Assembly (NCBI GenBank): GCA_964555235.1
Contig: CAZKRU010000023.1
Coordinates: 1 to 54,965, forward strand
DNA length: 54,965 nucleotides
Direction of reading: 5' to 3'
Source of the DNA: CAZKRU01 sp964555235
GTDB taxonomy: Bacteria; Verrucomicrobiota; Verrucomicrobiia; Methylacidiphilales; CAMAQI01
Positions 1-7,702 of the stretch are shown here, in pieces. The notes beneath the pieces are model-generated. The model was not told the origin of the DNA. It searched no databases and saw only the letters and a program-made list of their open reading frames with translations. The first letter of the stretch is position 1. Each line of letters starts with the position of its first letter. Both the position numbers and the translations under genes were made by a program.

Positions 1-658
1 AATCTAGTTTCAGAAAATGGCCGCGGATTTTGGCGCCATGTTTCTGCCAGCGTTTGAGGGCGTCGGTGAATTCGTATTCGCCGCGCGGCGACTTTTCGAT
101 TTTCGCGGTGTGTTCAAAAATGGAAGGGGTCAGTACGTAGATTCCTGCATTAAAATGCGCGTTGGGGGGAGGGACTTCAAATTTTCCCTTTTCGACGAGA
201 TCAATCATGAATCCCTCGTCGTTCAATAGGACCGCGCCGCCATGTTTGAGGTCCTGTCCGGCCTTGAGCGCGATGAGTCCGTCCACATCGAACCCTTGGA
301 TCAGTCCGGCGTATTCTTCGCCTGGAACGAGAATGTCGCCGTAAGAGAAAACGAAGGGATCATTTCCAATCCACGCTTTTGCCAACTCCGGGGCCTTGCC
401 GGTTCCGTCTTGAACGACTTGGCGACCGTAGGTGATCTGGACTCCGAATTTGGAGCCATCTCCGAAATAGGACTCAATGACTTCGCCTCGATATCCGATG
501 ACGATAAAAAAATCATGAACCCCTCCGGAATCGCGAAGTCCCGTGATAATCGTTTCAAGGATCGGTTTTCCTCGAACAGGCATCATCGGTTTGGGGGTTT
601 CCTGAGTTAAGGTCCCCATGCGGGTTCCTTTTCCAGCGGCAAGAATCAACGCTTTCAT
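1..658 (-). CDS. Sugar-phosphate nucleotidyltransferase (3' end cut by window)
   Basis: The protein begins MKALILAAGKGTRMG at 658, the classical LxAGxGTR nucleotide-binding loop of the RmlA/GalU/MurU-type nucleotidyltransferases, followed by the KPM(M)PVxGKPILE segment. Further in are FFIVIGY and a GDGSKFGV stretch typical of NDP-sugar pyrophosphorylases. The family joins a sugar 1-phosphate to an NTP to give an NDP-sugar in the cytoplasm; the sugar cannot be read from this fragment. The C-terminal part lies beyond base 1, so about 219 residues are visible. The start codon is two bases after the rseP stop, so it is very likely the last visible gene of the cdsA-dxr-rseP unit. The family assignment is firm; the substrate (glucose, mannose or MurNAc phosphate) is open. 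Confidence 0.9.
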   Translation of the reverse strand, partial: MKALILAAGKGTRMGTLTQETPKPMMPVRGKPILETIITGLRDSGGVHDFFIVIGYRGEVIESYFGDGSKFGVQITYGRQVVQDGTGKAPELAKAWIGNDPFVFSYGDILVPGEEYAGLIQGFDVDGLIALKAGQDLKHGGAVLLNDEGFMIDLVEKGKFEVPPPNAHFNAGIYVLTPSIFEHTAKIEKSPRGEYEFTDALKRWQKHGAKIRGHFLKLD

Positions 659-660
659 TT

Positions 661-2064
661 TCACTCGGGAGTGAAGATCATTTCAGTCGGAGCGGCTTTG
701 GGTTTGAAAATGCTGCCGTAATCCTGAACATCAAAAAAGGTGATGTAGGCCATGTAGGTCATGAGCAGGATCGCGCAGCCGCTTTGAACGATTTCCAGGA
801 GTTTTCCGGGAATCTCTTTTTTGCGGAGGCGCTCGATGATCGCGATCGTAATATGGCCGCCGTCGAGAACGGGGAAGGGGACCAGATTGAGCAAGGCGAG
901 ATTGACGTTCAGAATAACGCTGAACCAGAGGGCAATGCGCCATCCTTGATCGCTTTCAAAAAGCGCGTAATAGATTCGCATAATCCCGAGGGGGCCGTTC
1001 ATGTGCTGAAGTTTGATTTGTGAGCGCGGAGTCACAAGTGCGGTGAGTGTGTTGACCATCGTTTCGACACTCATGTAAATCTGATCCCACGGGGCGGGGC
1101 GATCGACGATATATTTTCCTTTGATGTCCCAGACAATCCCGAGGCGTGGTTTGTCGCCAGAAACGGGAAGTCGAGGTTTGACGGTGAAATCGAGAAATTC
1201 GATTCCCCGTTGAATCGTCAGGCGGACGGGACGATCGGGATTCGCTTCAATCGCTTCGGAAATATCCATCGAGGTGAGAATGGGTTTTCCCTCCACTGAA
1301 ACGACCAAGTCGTTTGGTTTGAGTCCGGCAGCGGCTGCGGGGCTGTTGGGGGCGATCTTGCCGATCATCGGGATCTGTTTTGGGAGGATTAAAATTTGGC
1401 GCAGCGATTTTCGCTCCCAAAGTCGACCTTCCTCAATGATCGGTTTCGGTTCAAAGGTGTAGACTTCACCGTTGCGTGCCACTTTGATGGGAATGGTATC
1501 GCCTCGGCTGCTCACGATACGCCAGACGATGCTGGAGGCGCCTCCGTTGAAGCGGGCGACGGAGTGTCCGTCCACTTCGAGGATTTTATCGCCGGGAAGG
1601 AGTCCTGATTTTTCTGCCGGGGAGTCTTTCATCACATACCCGATCGTCGTTGTCAGGTCGCCTTCACTGACAGGACGCCCCAGCGCCCAAACGATGCAAG
1701 CGAAGAAAATCGCAAGTCCGAAGCTGAAGAGCGGTCCCGCAAAGGCGACAATAATTTTGTCGGTGGTGGAAATCGGGGGAAGCGTTTTTCGGTCGAGATT
1801 GCTATCGCCTTCCATGGCTTCCATAGGGGCCATTTGGGGGAGGGCCACGAATCCTCCTGCGGGAATGCAGCCGAGGCTGTATTCGACACCGTTAACGGTT
1901 TTTTTCCAGATCGGTTTACCGAACCAGATTCCAAATTTTTCAATGACCAGACCGCGCCACCGGGCGGCTAAGAAGTGGCCCAGTTCGTGAACGATGATGA
2001 GGAGATTGAAGAGGACGACGACTTCCAGTGAGATGAAGATGAATTTGAGGATGGAGGCGAGCAT
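661..2064 (-). CDS. rseP: RIP-family site-2 zinc metalloprotease RseP
   Basis: A polytopic inner-membrane protease of 467 residues. The zinc motif HELGH is at residues 26-30 in the first membrane helix, and the third ligand motif LDGG is near residues 400-403 within NLVPFPVLDGG. Two PDZ-like regions lie between roughly residues 120 and 300 (SPAEKSGLLPGDKI and SPAAAAGLKPNDLV). The family cuts anti-sigma factors or signal-peptide remnants within the membrane. Length is near the usual 450. It sits 22 bases downstream of dxr and 2 bases before the nucleotidyltransferase, in the conserved cdsA-dxr-rseP order. No anti-sigma factor gene is visible nearby, so the physiological substrate is unknown. 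Confidence 0.95.
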   Translation of the reverse strand: MLASILKFIFISLEVVVLFNLLIIVHELGHFLAARWRGLVIEKFGIWFGKPIWKKTVNGVEYSLGCIPAGGFVALPQMAPMEAMEGDSNLDRKTLPPISTTDKIIVAFAGPLFSFGLAIFFACIVWALGRPVSEGDLTTTIGYVMKDSPAEKSGLLPGDKILEVDGHSVARFNGGASSIVWRIVSSRGDTIPIKVARNGEVYTFEPKPIIEEGRLWERKSLRQILILPKQIPMIGKIAPNSPAAAAGLKPNDLVVSVEGKPILTSMDISEAIEANPDRPVRLTIQRGIEFLDFTVKPRLPVSGDKPRLGIVWDIKGKYIVDRPAPWDQIYMSVETMVNTLTALVTPRSQIKLQHMNGPLGIMRIYYALFESDQGWRIALWFSVILNVNLALLNLVPFPVLDGGHITIAIIERLRKKEIPGKLLEIVQSGCAILLMTYMAYITFFDVQDYGSIFKPKAAPTEMIFTPE

Positions 2065-2086
2065 AGGGGGTTTCTTTCAGTAACGA

Positions 2087-3241
2087 TTAGACGGAGAGGA
2101 GGCGCGTCGCCTCTTTTCGAGCCCAGGCGTCGGCGGCGATGATGGTTTCGAGGTCGGGATGTTCGGTGTTGGTGTGAGCTTTCATGACAGATTCAACGGT
2201 ACGCCAAATCACGGGAAAAGGAATTTTATCCTTTAAAAAAACGTCCACGGCAATTTCGTTGGCGGCATTCAAGACGGCAGGAAGCGTTCCTCCGGCTTCA
2301 CCGGCCCAGCGCGCCAGTCGGAGCGCGGGAAAGCGAACAGCGTCGGGAGCTTCAAAGGTGAGTGATCCGACCTCGGCGAGATTCAAGGGACGCAGTCGAT
2401 TCGGGAGGCGGTCGGGATAGGTGACGGCGTATTGGATTGGAAAACACATGTCGGAGTGGCTGAGCTGGGCCAGTTGAGATCCATCGACGAATTCTACGAG
2501 GGAATGAACAATGCTTTGAGGATGAACGACGACATCGACTTGCTGAATCGGAACATCGAAGAGCCAGCGGGCTTCAATCATTTCAAGACCCTTGTTAAAG
2601 AGCGTGGCGGAATCGATGGTGATCTTTTGCCCCATTTTCCAAGTCGGATGTTTCAGGGCTTGGGCGACTGTGACTTTTTCCAGCTCCTCGGCGGACGTTT
2701 TACGAAAGGGTCCCCCGGAAGCAGTGAGGATTAATTTAGAAATATGATGACGGGAATCACCGTTGAGGCATTGGAATATCGCATTGTGTTCACTATCAAC
2801 CGGAAGAATTTTTCGTCCCTGGTTGCGGGCCTCGTTCATGACCGCTTCGCCTGCCATGACGAGAATTTCTTTACTTGCAACGGCGAGGTCTTTTCCAGCT
2901 TTGAGGGCAGCGAGTGCCGGAGCGAGGCCAGCAGTTCCCACAATGGCGACGAGGACCATGTCGGCTTCGGGAAGGGTCGCAAGCTCAACGAGACCTTCTT
3001 CGCCTTCATAGCAGGGCATTCCGGCAGGAAGTTTTTTGCGTGCGGTGGCGGCTCCTTCGTGATCGAAAATGGCGACCGCTTTGGGGCGGAATTCTGCGGT
3101 TTGTTCCACGAGAACGTCAGCTTGACGATTGGCGGCGAGACCGACGACCTCCATGCGCTCGGGGAGATCCCGGGCGACTTTAAGGGCGCTGAGACCGATC
3201 GAGCCGGTGGAGCCGAGAATGACAACGCGTTTTCGTTTCAT
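2087..3241 (-). CDS. dxr: 1-deoxy-D-xylulose 5-phosphate reductoisomerase
   Basis: The committed step of the MEP isoprenoid pathway, converting DXP to 2-C-methyl-D-erythritol 4-phosphate with NADPH and a divalent metal. Visible hallmarks of the 384-residue protein are the N-terminal Rossmann loop GSTGSIG (residues about 10-16), ASKEILVMAGE, the metal/substrate motif PVDSEHNAIFQCL, LTASGGPFR, and the HPTWKMGQKITIDSATL segment with the NKGLEMIEA helix. Length is normal. Its start overlaps the cdsA stop as ATGA at 3238-3241, so translation is probably coupled. The pathway products feed undecaprenyl phosphate and quinones, in keeping with the envelope theme of the operon. Confidence 0.97.
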   Translation of the reverse strand: MKRKRVVILGSTGSIGLSALKVARDLPERMEVVGLAANRQADVLVEQTAEFRPKAVAIFDHEGAATARKKLPAGMPCYEGEEGLVELATLPEADMVLVAIVGTAGLAPALAALKAGKDLAVASKEILVMAGEAVMNEARNQGRKILPVDSEHNAIFQCLNGDSRHHISKLILTASGGPFRKTSAEELEKVTVAQALKHPTWKMGQKITIDSATLFNKGLEMIEARWLFDVPIQQVDVVVHPQSIVHSLVEFVDGSQLAQLSHSDMCFPIQYAVTYPDRLPNRLRPLNLAEVGSLTFEAPDAVRFPALRLARWAGEAGGTLPAVLNAANEIAVDVFLKDKIPFPVIWRTVESVMKAHTNTEHPDLETIIAADAWARKEATRLLSV

Positions 3242-4092
3242 GGAAGACCAACGACGAGTTTAAGATAGAAGTAGAGAAGAGGAGCGGTGAAAAGAAGACT
3301 GTCGATGAGGTCGAGTGCGCCCCCGATTCCGGGAACACTGTGGCCGGAATCTTTAATGTGAGCATCCCGTTTGACGACGGACTCAGCGAGATCTCCAATG
3401 ACGCTGGCGAGCGGGAGGATTAATCCAAGGATCACGGCGTGCATGCCACGAAGAATCGTTAAGCCTCCCATACTGTAGGCAAAGGCCAGACTCAGGAGAA
3501 GCGAGATGATGATTCCTCCGAAAAAGCCTTCCCAAGTCTTGCCGGGACTGACATGGGGGATCATTTTGTTTTTTCCGATCATTTTGCCGACCACGTAGGC
3601 GCCGACATCGGTGAATTTGGTAATGGCAAAGAGATAAACGACCATGGCGTGCGGGTCGAAGAGATCGGTTTTGGCGAAGGCAATTTCGGCGACGAATCCA
3701 AAAAGAAAGGGGACATAAAAAAATCCAAGGACCGTGTGAGCGAGTTCGGAGATCGGCGTTTCCGAGGTGATTCGATCGAGGACTTTCCAGGAGAGGAGCG
3801 AAATCAGAAAGAGCGAGGCGATAATTTGATGATAGAGAGCGAGATTCAGTTGGGGAAGCGCTCCAAAAATGAGAAAGAGTCCATACCCGAGAAACCAGAG
3901 GAATCCAAAGAGGAGCCCGAGGGATTTATGAACGTGAAGTCCTTTGGCGTGTTGGGCGAAGTAGAACTCCCCCTGAGCCCAGACCCCGGCAAAGGTTAAC
4001 GCGAGCCAGGCGATCCAAAGGGGGGCGCTGAAGAGCATCCAGATGACGCCGATCCAAAGAATAGCCCAAGAGATTAAACGCTGTCGAAACAT
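3238..4092 (-). CDS. cdsA: Phosphatidate cytidylyltransferase (CDP-diglyceride synthase)
   Basis: A 284-residue hydrophobic inner-membrane protein that makes CDP-diacylglycerol from phosphatidic acid and CTP, the branch point of phospholipid synthesis. About seven or eight membrane segments are readable. The CDS signature near the C terminus is clear: SVIGDLAESVVKRDAHIKDS followed by PGIGGALDLIDSL. The SPGKTWEGFFGG motif lies upstream of it. It is the first gene of the minus-strand block cdsA-dxr-rseP-nucleotidyltransferase; uppS, often found upstream in other genomes, is absent here. The 87-base gap to the divergent tolC-like gene must hold both promoters. Confidence 0.96.
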   Translation of the reverse strand: MFRQRLISWAILWIGVIWMLFSAPLWIAWLALTFAGVWAQGEFYFAQHAKGLHVHKSLGLLFGFLWFLGYGLFLIFGALPQLNLALYHQIIASLFLISLLSWKVLDRITSETPISELAHTVLGFFYVPFLFGFVAEIAFAKTDLFDPHAMVVYLFAITKFTDVGAYVVGKMIGKNKMIPHVSPGKTWEGFFGGIIISLLLSLAFAYSMGGLTILRGMHAVILGLILPLASVIGDLAESVVKRDAHIKDSGHSVPGIGGALDLIDSLLFTAPLLYFYLKLVVGLP

Positions 4093-4179
4093 GGGCCACC
4101 AGAAAAGCCGAGCAAGGGAGAAGGGTCAATCCTCAAAAAAATCTTCTCGGATTTCCAGTTTCTCGCTTTAGGCTTTCGG

Positions 4180-5667
4180 ATGATGCGATTTTGGATTTTG
4201 ATCCTTGGGTTGAGTGCCAGTGCGCTTCTTGCGGAAGAGGCGCTCCCGGCCTTTTCGCTACAGGAATGCATCACTCAGGCGTTGGCAAAAAATCCGGAGA
4301 TCGAGAAGGCGCGGGAGTCGATTCGAAAAACCAAAGGACTGATCATTGAAGCCCGGGCGGGGGCGTTGCCTCAAATTACGGCCGATACGGGATTCCAGAA
4401 TGAGGATCGCAACCGATTTGGTCCTTCCTTTTTTGGTCCGGAGCCGAGGGAAGATTCCTGGAAGGTTTCGATTGGGGTGACTCAGGCGCTTTATTCCGGG
4501 GGAAAAAATGATGCGGCGGTCATTTATGCAAAGCTGATCCAGGAGGGGGCGTTTCAGGAACTTCTCCGAACGATGGATTCGGTTCTCCTCTCGGTGCAGC
4601 GGACCTATTATCAGGCGCGATTGCAAGAATCGTTGATTCGAGTTTCGGAGCAATCATTGAAGCTTTTGGAGGAAGAGGTGGAGCTTCAGCGAAAGCGACT
4701 CAAGGCGGGGAGTTCGACGCGATACAATGTCCTTCGGGCGGAGGTGGAGCTTTCCAATGCGCGGCCGGCACTGATTCGGGCAAAAAATCAGCAGCGTCTG
4801 GCCCTGATCGAATTGGCTCGTTTGATGTCGCTTCCCCTTCAGGCGGATACCCCAAAAGCGCTTCCGTTTACCTTGAAAACGGAATTTCCGGAGACCGAAC
4901 CCCTTCAAGGGCTGGAGACGCTTCTTCCACTGGCCAATGCAAATCGTCCGGAGTTAAAGTTGCTTCAACTTCAATTGCGTCAACAGGAGAAACAGCTTCA
5001 GATGGATCGTTCGACCTATTTTCCGACGCTCTCGGCTTTCAGCGGATATGATTGGATGGGGGAACGCTATGGAGAGTTTGGAAAAAGTGACAGTGGGTAC
5101 GTTGCGGGGGTCAAAGGCTCTTGGAATCTTTTTGATGGTCAGATGACCAAGTCGAAAGTGGATCAGACTCGCTCCGAGATGGAGCTCTTGCGCCACGAGC
5201 AACGCAAGGTTCGAGATTCGGTGGAAATGGAAGTCCGTCAATCGCACTCGAAATTGGAGGAAGCCTTGGAGCTTTTGGAGTCGCAGAAAAAAAATGTGGA
5301 ATCGGCTGAAGAGAGTTTGCGTCTGGCACGGGTTCGATTGGCAGCAGGGGCTGGAATTCAGTTGGATGCCTTGAGCAGTCAGGTCGCATTGACTCAGGCG
5401 AGGACGAATACCTTGCAAGCGCGTCATGATTATGCGCTCGCCTTGGCGGAGCTTGAGCATTCGGCTGGACTTCAAATTCAACTCCTCATCCCTTCGGCAG
5501 ACTCACCCATTGTTCCCAAGCCGACCCCCATTGCCGTGGAAGCTTCGCGTGAGCCGGTCTTGACTGGTCGGGACCGCACACCGGACGGTCCGTCAGAGAT
5601 TCCTGCCGATGTTCCAGAGAATCGCCCCTCCCAAGAGCCCGTGCCGGGAATGCTTTTAAATCCGTGA
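4180..5667 (+). CDS. TolC-family outer-membrane efflux channel
   Basis: A 495-residue protein with an N-terminal signal peptide (MRFWILILGLSASALLAEE) and two repeats of the OEP/TolC helical fold. The first begins FSLQECITQALAKNPEIEKAR; the second has NANRPELKLLQLQLRQQEK and the NLFDGQMTKSKV turn. Long Gln/Glu-rich helices match the periplasmic coiled-coil tunnel, so it should be a trimeric outer-membrane duct for an RND or ABC exporter or type I secretion. About 50 residues at the C terminus are proline-rich (PIVPKPTPIAVEASREP) and lie outside the usual fold. No adaptor or pump gene is adjacent; the following gene is pgeF, seven bases later. Two ATG codons open the frame and either may be used. 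Confidence 0.92.
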   Translation: MMRFWILILGLSASALLAEEALPAFSLQECITQALAKNPEIEKARESIRKTKGLIIEARAGALPQITADTGFQNEDRNRFGPSFFGPEPREDSWKVSIGVTQALYSGGKNDAAVIYAKLIQEGAFQELLRTMDSVLLSVQRTYYQARLQESLIRVSEQSLKLLEEEVELQRKRLKAGSSTRYNVLRAEVELSNARPALIRAKNQQRLALIELARLMSLPLQADTPKALPFTLKTEFPETEPLQGLETLLPLANANRPELKLLQLQLRQQEKQLQMDRSTYFPTLSAFSGYDWMGERYGEFGKSDSGYVAGVKGSWNLFDGQMTKSKVDQTRSEMELLRHEQRKVRDSVEMEVRQSHSKLEEALELLESQKKNVESAEESLRLARVRLAAGAGIQLDALSSQVALTQARTNTLQARHDYALALAELEHSAGLQIQLLIPSADSPIVPKPTPIAVEASREPVLTGRDRTPDGPSEIPADVPENRPSQEPVPGMLLNP

Positions 5668-5674
5668 GGTGATC

Positions 5675-6289
5675 ATGGAGTGGATGACGTTTCCTGCGCT
5701 GGAGTTTTCGGAATTACGGCATGCGTTTAGTTTGCGCTCAACGGTGCCACTTCCGGAACTTGAAACCGATTTTTATTCGTCAGCCTCCTTGATTGGGTTT
5801 TCACCAGCGACCTTTGCTCAAGCGGAGCAGACGCATGGCAACGGGGTGGCGGTAGTCTCGGAGCCGACGCAAGAACGGGTTTCGGGAGTGGATGCACTCA
5901 TCACAAATGCGAAAGGACTTACGCTGGTGATTCGAGTGGCGGATTGCGGCCCCGTCTATGTTTACGATCCAGTTCAAAAAGCGATCGGTCTTGCTCACTC
6001 AGGCCGCAAAGGAACGGAGCAGAACATCACGGGGGCCACGATTGAGAGGATGGGACAAATTTTTGGAAGTCGCCCCTCGGATCTCGTGGTACAACTCGGC
6101 CCATGCATTCGCCCTCCTCATTACGAAGTGGATTTCGCGGCGGAGATCGGACGTCAGGCGCGGGCCTGTGGGGTGATCCAATACCACGACTGCCTGCAAT
6201 GTACGGCCTGCAATTTGGAGCAGTTTTATTCGTATCGCGCAGAAAAAGGAAAAACGGGCCGGATGTGGGCGTTGCTCGGGCTTGAATAA
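5675..6289 (+). CDS. pgeF: PgeF/YfiH (DUF152, LACC1-like) family protein
   Basis: The DUF152 family comprises cytosolic metal-dependent purine nucleoside phosphorylase/adenosine deaminase-like enzymes. In E. coli PgeF edits peptidoglycan precursors by removing wrong amino acids from UDP-MurNAc. The His-Cys-His triad is visible at H54 (AEQTHGNGV), C91 (VADCGPVYVY) and H108 (LAHSGRKG); the last motif is usually HAGWRG, so two conserved positions differ. A CxxC-containing tail (CLQCTACNLEQFYSYR) corresponds to the usual C-terminal YSYRR element. The ATG at 5675 is preferred to the in-frame GTG at 5669 because GAGGTG lies six bases upstream. It follows the tolC-like gene closely and may be co-transcribed. 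Confidence 0.88.
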   Translation: MEWMTFPALEFSELRHAFSLRSTVPLPELETDFYSSASLIGFSPATFAQAEQTHGNGVAVVSEPTQERVSGVDALITNAKGLTLVIRVADCGPVYVYDPVQKAIGLAHSGRKGTEQNITGATIERMGQIFGSRPSDLVVQLGPCIRPPHYEVDFAAEIGRQARACGVIQYHDCLQCTACNLEQFYSYRAEKGKTGRMWALLGLE

Positions 6290-6290
6290 T

Positions 6291-6374
6291 TTTGGTAGGG
6301 CGGGGTCGATGACCCCGCCGCGGCTTTGGGATGAGACTAAACTCAGAACGGCATCCTATTGAGGTCGGGCACCA
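6291..6374 (+). repeat. TGGTAGGG-family REPIN-like intergenic repeat, copy 1
   Basis: TTTTGGTAGGGCGGGG is followed by a hairpin (CGGGGTC-GAT-GACCCCG, 6301-6317), then GGCTTTGGGATGAG and a decayed right end GGTCGGGCACCA. It aligns over about 85 bases with the copy at 19681-19765, including CCGCCG and GGCTTTGGG. It fills the gap between pgeF and the helicase, which argues that in-frame ATGs inside it are not the helicase start. Confidence 0.75.
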
Positions 6375-6430
6375 GATTCCAAGTTCGATCCTTCTTGCTA
6401 TCCTCAGTGATCTGGGCAGGATCGCCGCGC

Positions 6431-7702
6431 ATGCCATTTCAATCACTCGGTCTTCCGGCGCCACTTCTTCAAGGAGTTCAAGCCATGGGGTATGGGGATC
6501 CGACCCCGATCCAGCTTCGTGCCATTCCCGTAGTACTTCAAGGTCGTGATTTGATTGCCTCCGCTCAAACGGGAACCGGGAAGACAGCAGCTTTTGCGCT
6601 TCCGATTCTTTCGCGTCTTCAAAAAACCGGAAAAACCCGATGCCTCGTTCTGGAGCCGACTCGCGAATTGGCCGCTCAGGTTGAAACGGCGTTTCGCGAT
6701 TTTGCCCGTTTTACGGATATTCGAGTGATTGCGCTTTATGGCGGAGTCGGTTACAGCAATCAGAAGCGTGCGTTGCAGCGCGGGATTGATATTATCGTCG
6801 CAACTCCCGGTCGCTTGGAAGATTTCATGCAGCAGGGGGCGATCAAACTTCAGGATATTGAAATTCTCGTGCTCGATGAAGTGGATCGGATGCTCGACAT
6901 CGGATTCCTTCCCGTCGTTAAACGGATTATTAGTAAGTGTCCTCAAAAACGTCAGACCCTTTTCTTTACGGCGACGCTTCCTCCCGAAATTCAGGCCATC
7001 GCCGCTTGGGCGCTTCGCGAGCCGGATCGGATTGAAATTGGAGTTTCCCGAACGGTGACGACTTCAGTGACGCATGGAATTTATCGAATCAGTGTGGCCC
7101 AAAAATTTGATCTTCTTCAGGCATTGCTGGCGAAGATTGATTTCAACAGCGTTTTGATTTTCTCTCGAACGAAGCACGGTGCGGATAAAATTGCGCGACG
7201 GCTCCGGGATGCGAATCACAGTGTGGCGGTACTTCATGCGAATCGCTCACAGAATCAGCGAACCGAGGCCTTGGCGGGATTTAAGTCCGGCAAGTACGAA
7301 GTCATGGTGGCTACCGATATCGCAGCCCGTGGAATCGATGTGGCGGGAGTGAGCCATGTCATCAATTACGATATTCCGCAGCATCCTGAGGATTACGTTC
7401 ACCGCATTGGCCGAACGGGGCGCGCACAGCAAGTGGGCGATGCCTTTACGTTGGTCACTCAAGATGAAGACAAACAACTTCGAGGGATTGAAAAATTTAT
7501 CGGCCAAAAAATCACGGAGCTCAAGCTCGAAGGATTTGATTATCGCGCCATGCCGGCGGCTTCATCGGGTCCGGTGAAACCAAATCCATTTCGATCGGCG
7601 CATCAACAACAAAAGCCGAAACGTTTTGGAGGATTTAATCAGCGTCGTTTTGGAAAACCAAGCGGCGGTCGTCCTGGATCCGCTCCCCGTCGTCCCGCTT
7701 AA
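6431..7702 (+). CDS. DEAD-box (DEVD variant) ATP-dependent RNA helicase, RhlE-like
   Basis: A 423-residue RNA helicase. In order: the Q-motif (FQSLGLP, then GYGDPTPIQ), Walker A AQTGTGKT, PTRELAAQ, GG and TPGRLEDF, a DEVD box at residues 149-152 where most homologues have DEAD, FTATLPP in place of the usual SAT motif, then helicase-C motifs IFSRTKHGADKIARRL, VATDIAARGIDV and HRIGRTGRA. The tail is basic and Gly/Arg-rich (GGFNQRRFGKPSGG), suiting RNA binding. The start at 6431 puts the Q-motif at the N terminus; the frame stays open upstream only through the repeat at 6291-6374. Its stop overlaps the convergent ClpX-like stop at 7699-7702. Likely roles are ribosome assembly or RNA decay. Confidence 0.93.
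   Translation: MPFQSLGLPAPLLQGVQAMGYGDPTPIQLRAIPVVLQGRDLIASAQTGTGKTAAFALPILSRLQKTGKTRCLVLEPTRELAAQVETAFRDFARFTDIRVIALYGGVGYSNQKRALQRGIDIIVATPGRLEDFMQQGAIKLQDIEILVLDEVDRMLDIGFLPVVKRIISKCPQKRQTLFFTATLPPEIQAIAAWALREPDRIEIGVSRTVTTSVTHGIYRISVAQKFDLLQALLAKIDFNSVLIFSRTKHGADKIARRLRDANHSVAVLHANRSQNQRTEALAGFKSGKYEVMVATDIAARGIDVAGVSHVINYDIPQHPEDYVHRIGRTGRAQQVGDAFTLVTQDEDKQLRGIEKFIGQKITELKLEGFDYRAMPAASSGPVKPNPFRSAHQQQKPKRFGGFNQRRFGKPSGGRPGSAPRRPA

Noticed and set aside
6359..6430. Longer N terminus for the DEAD-box helicase
   Set aside because: The extra 24 codons come from repeat DNA; the Q-motif starts correctly at 6431.
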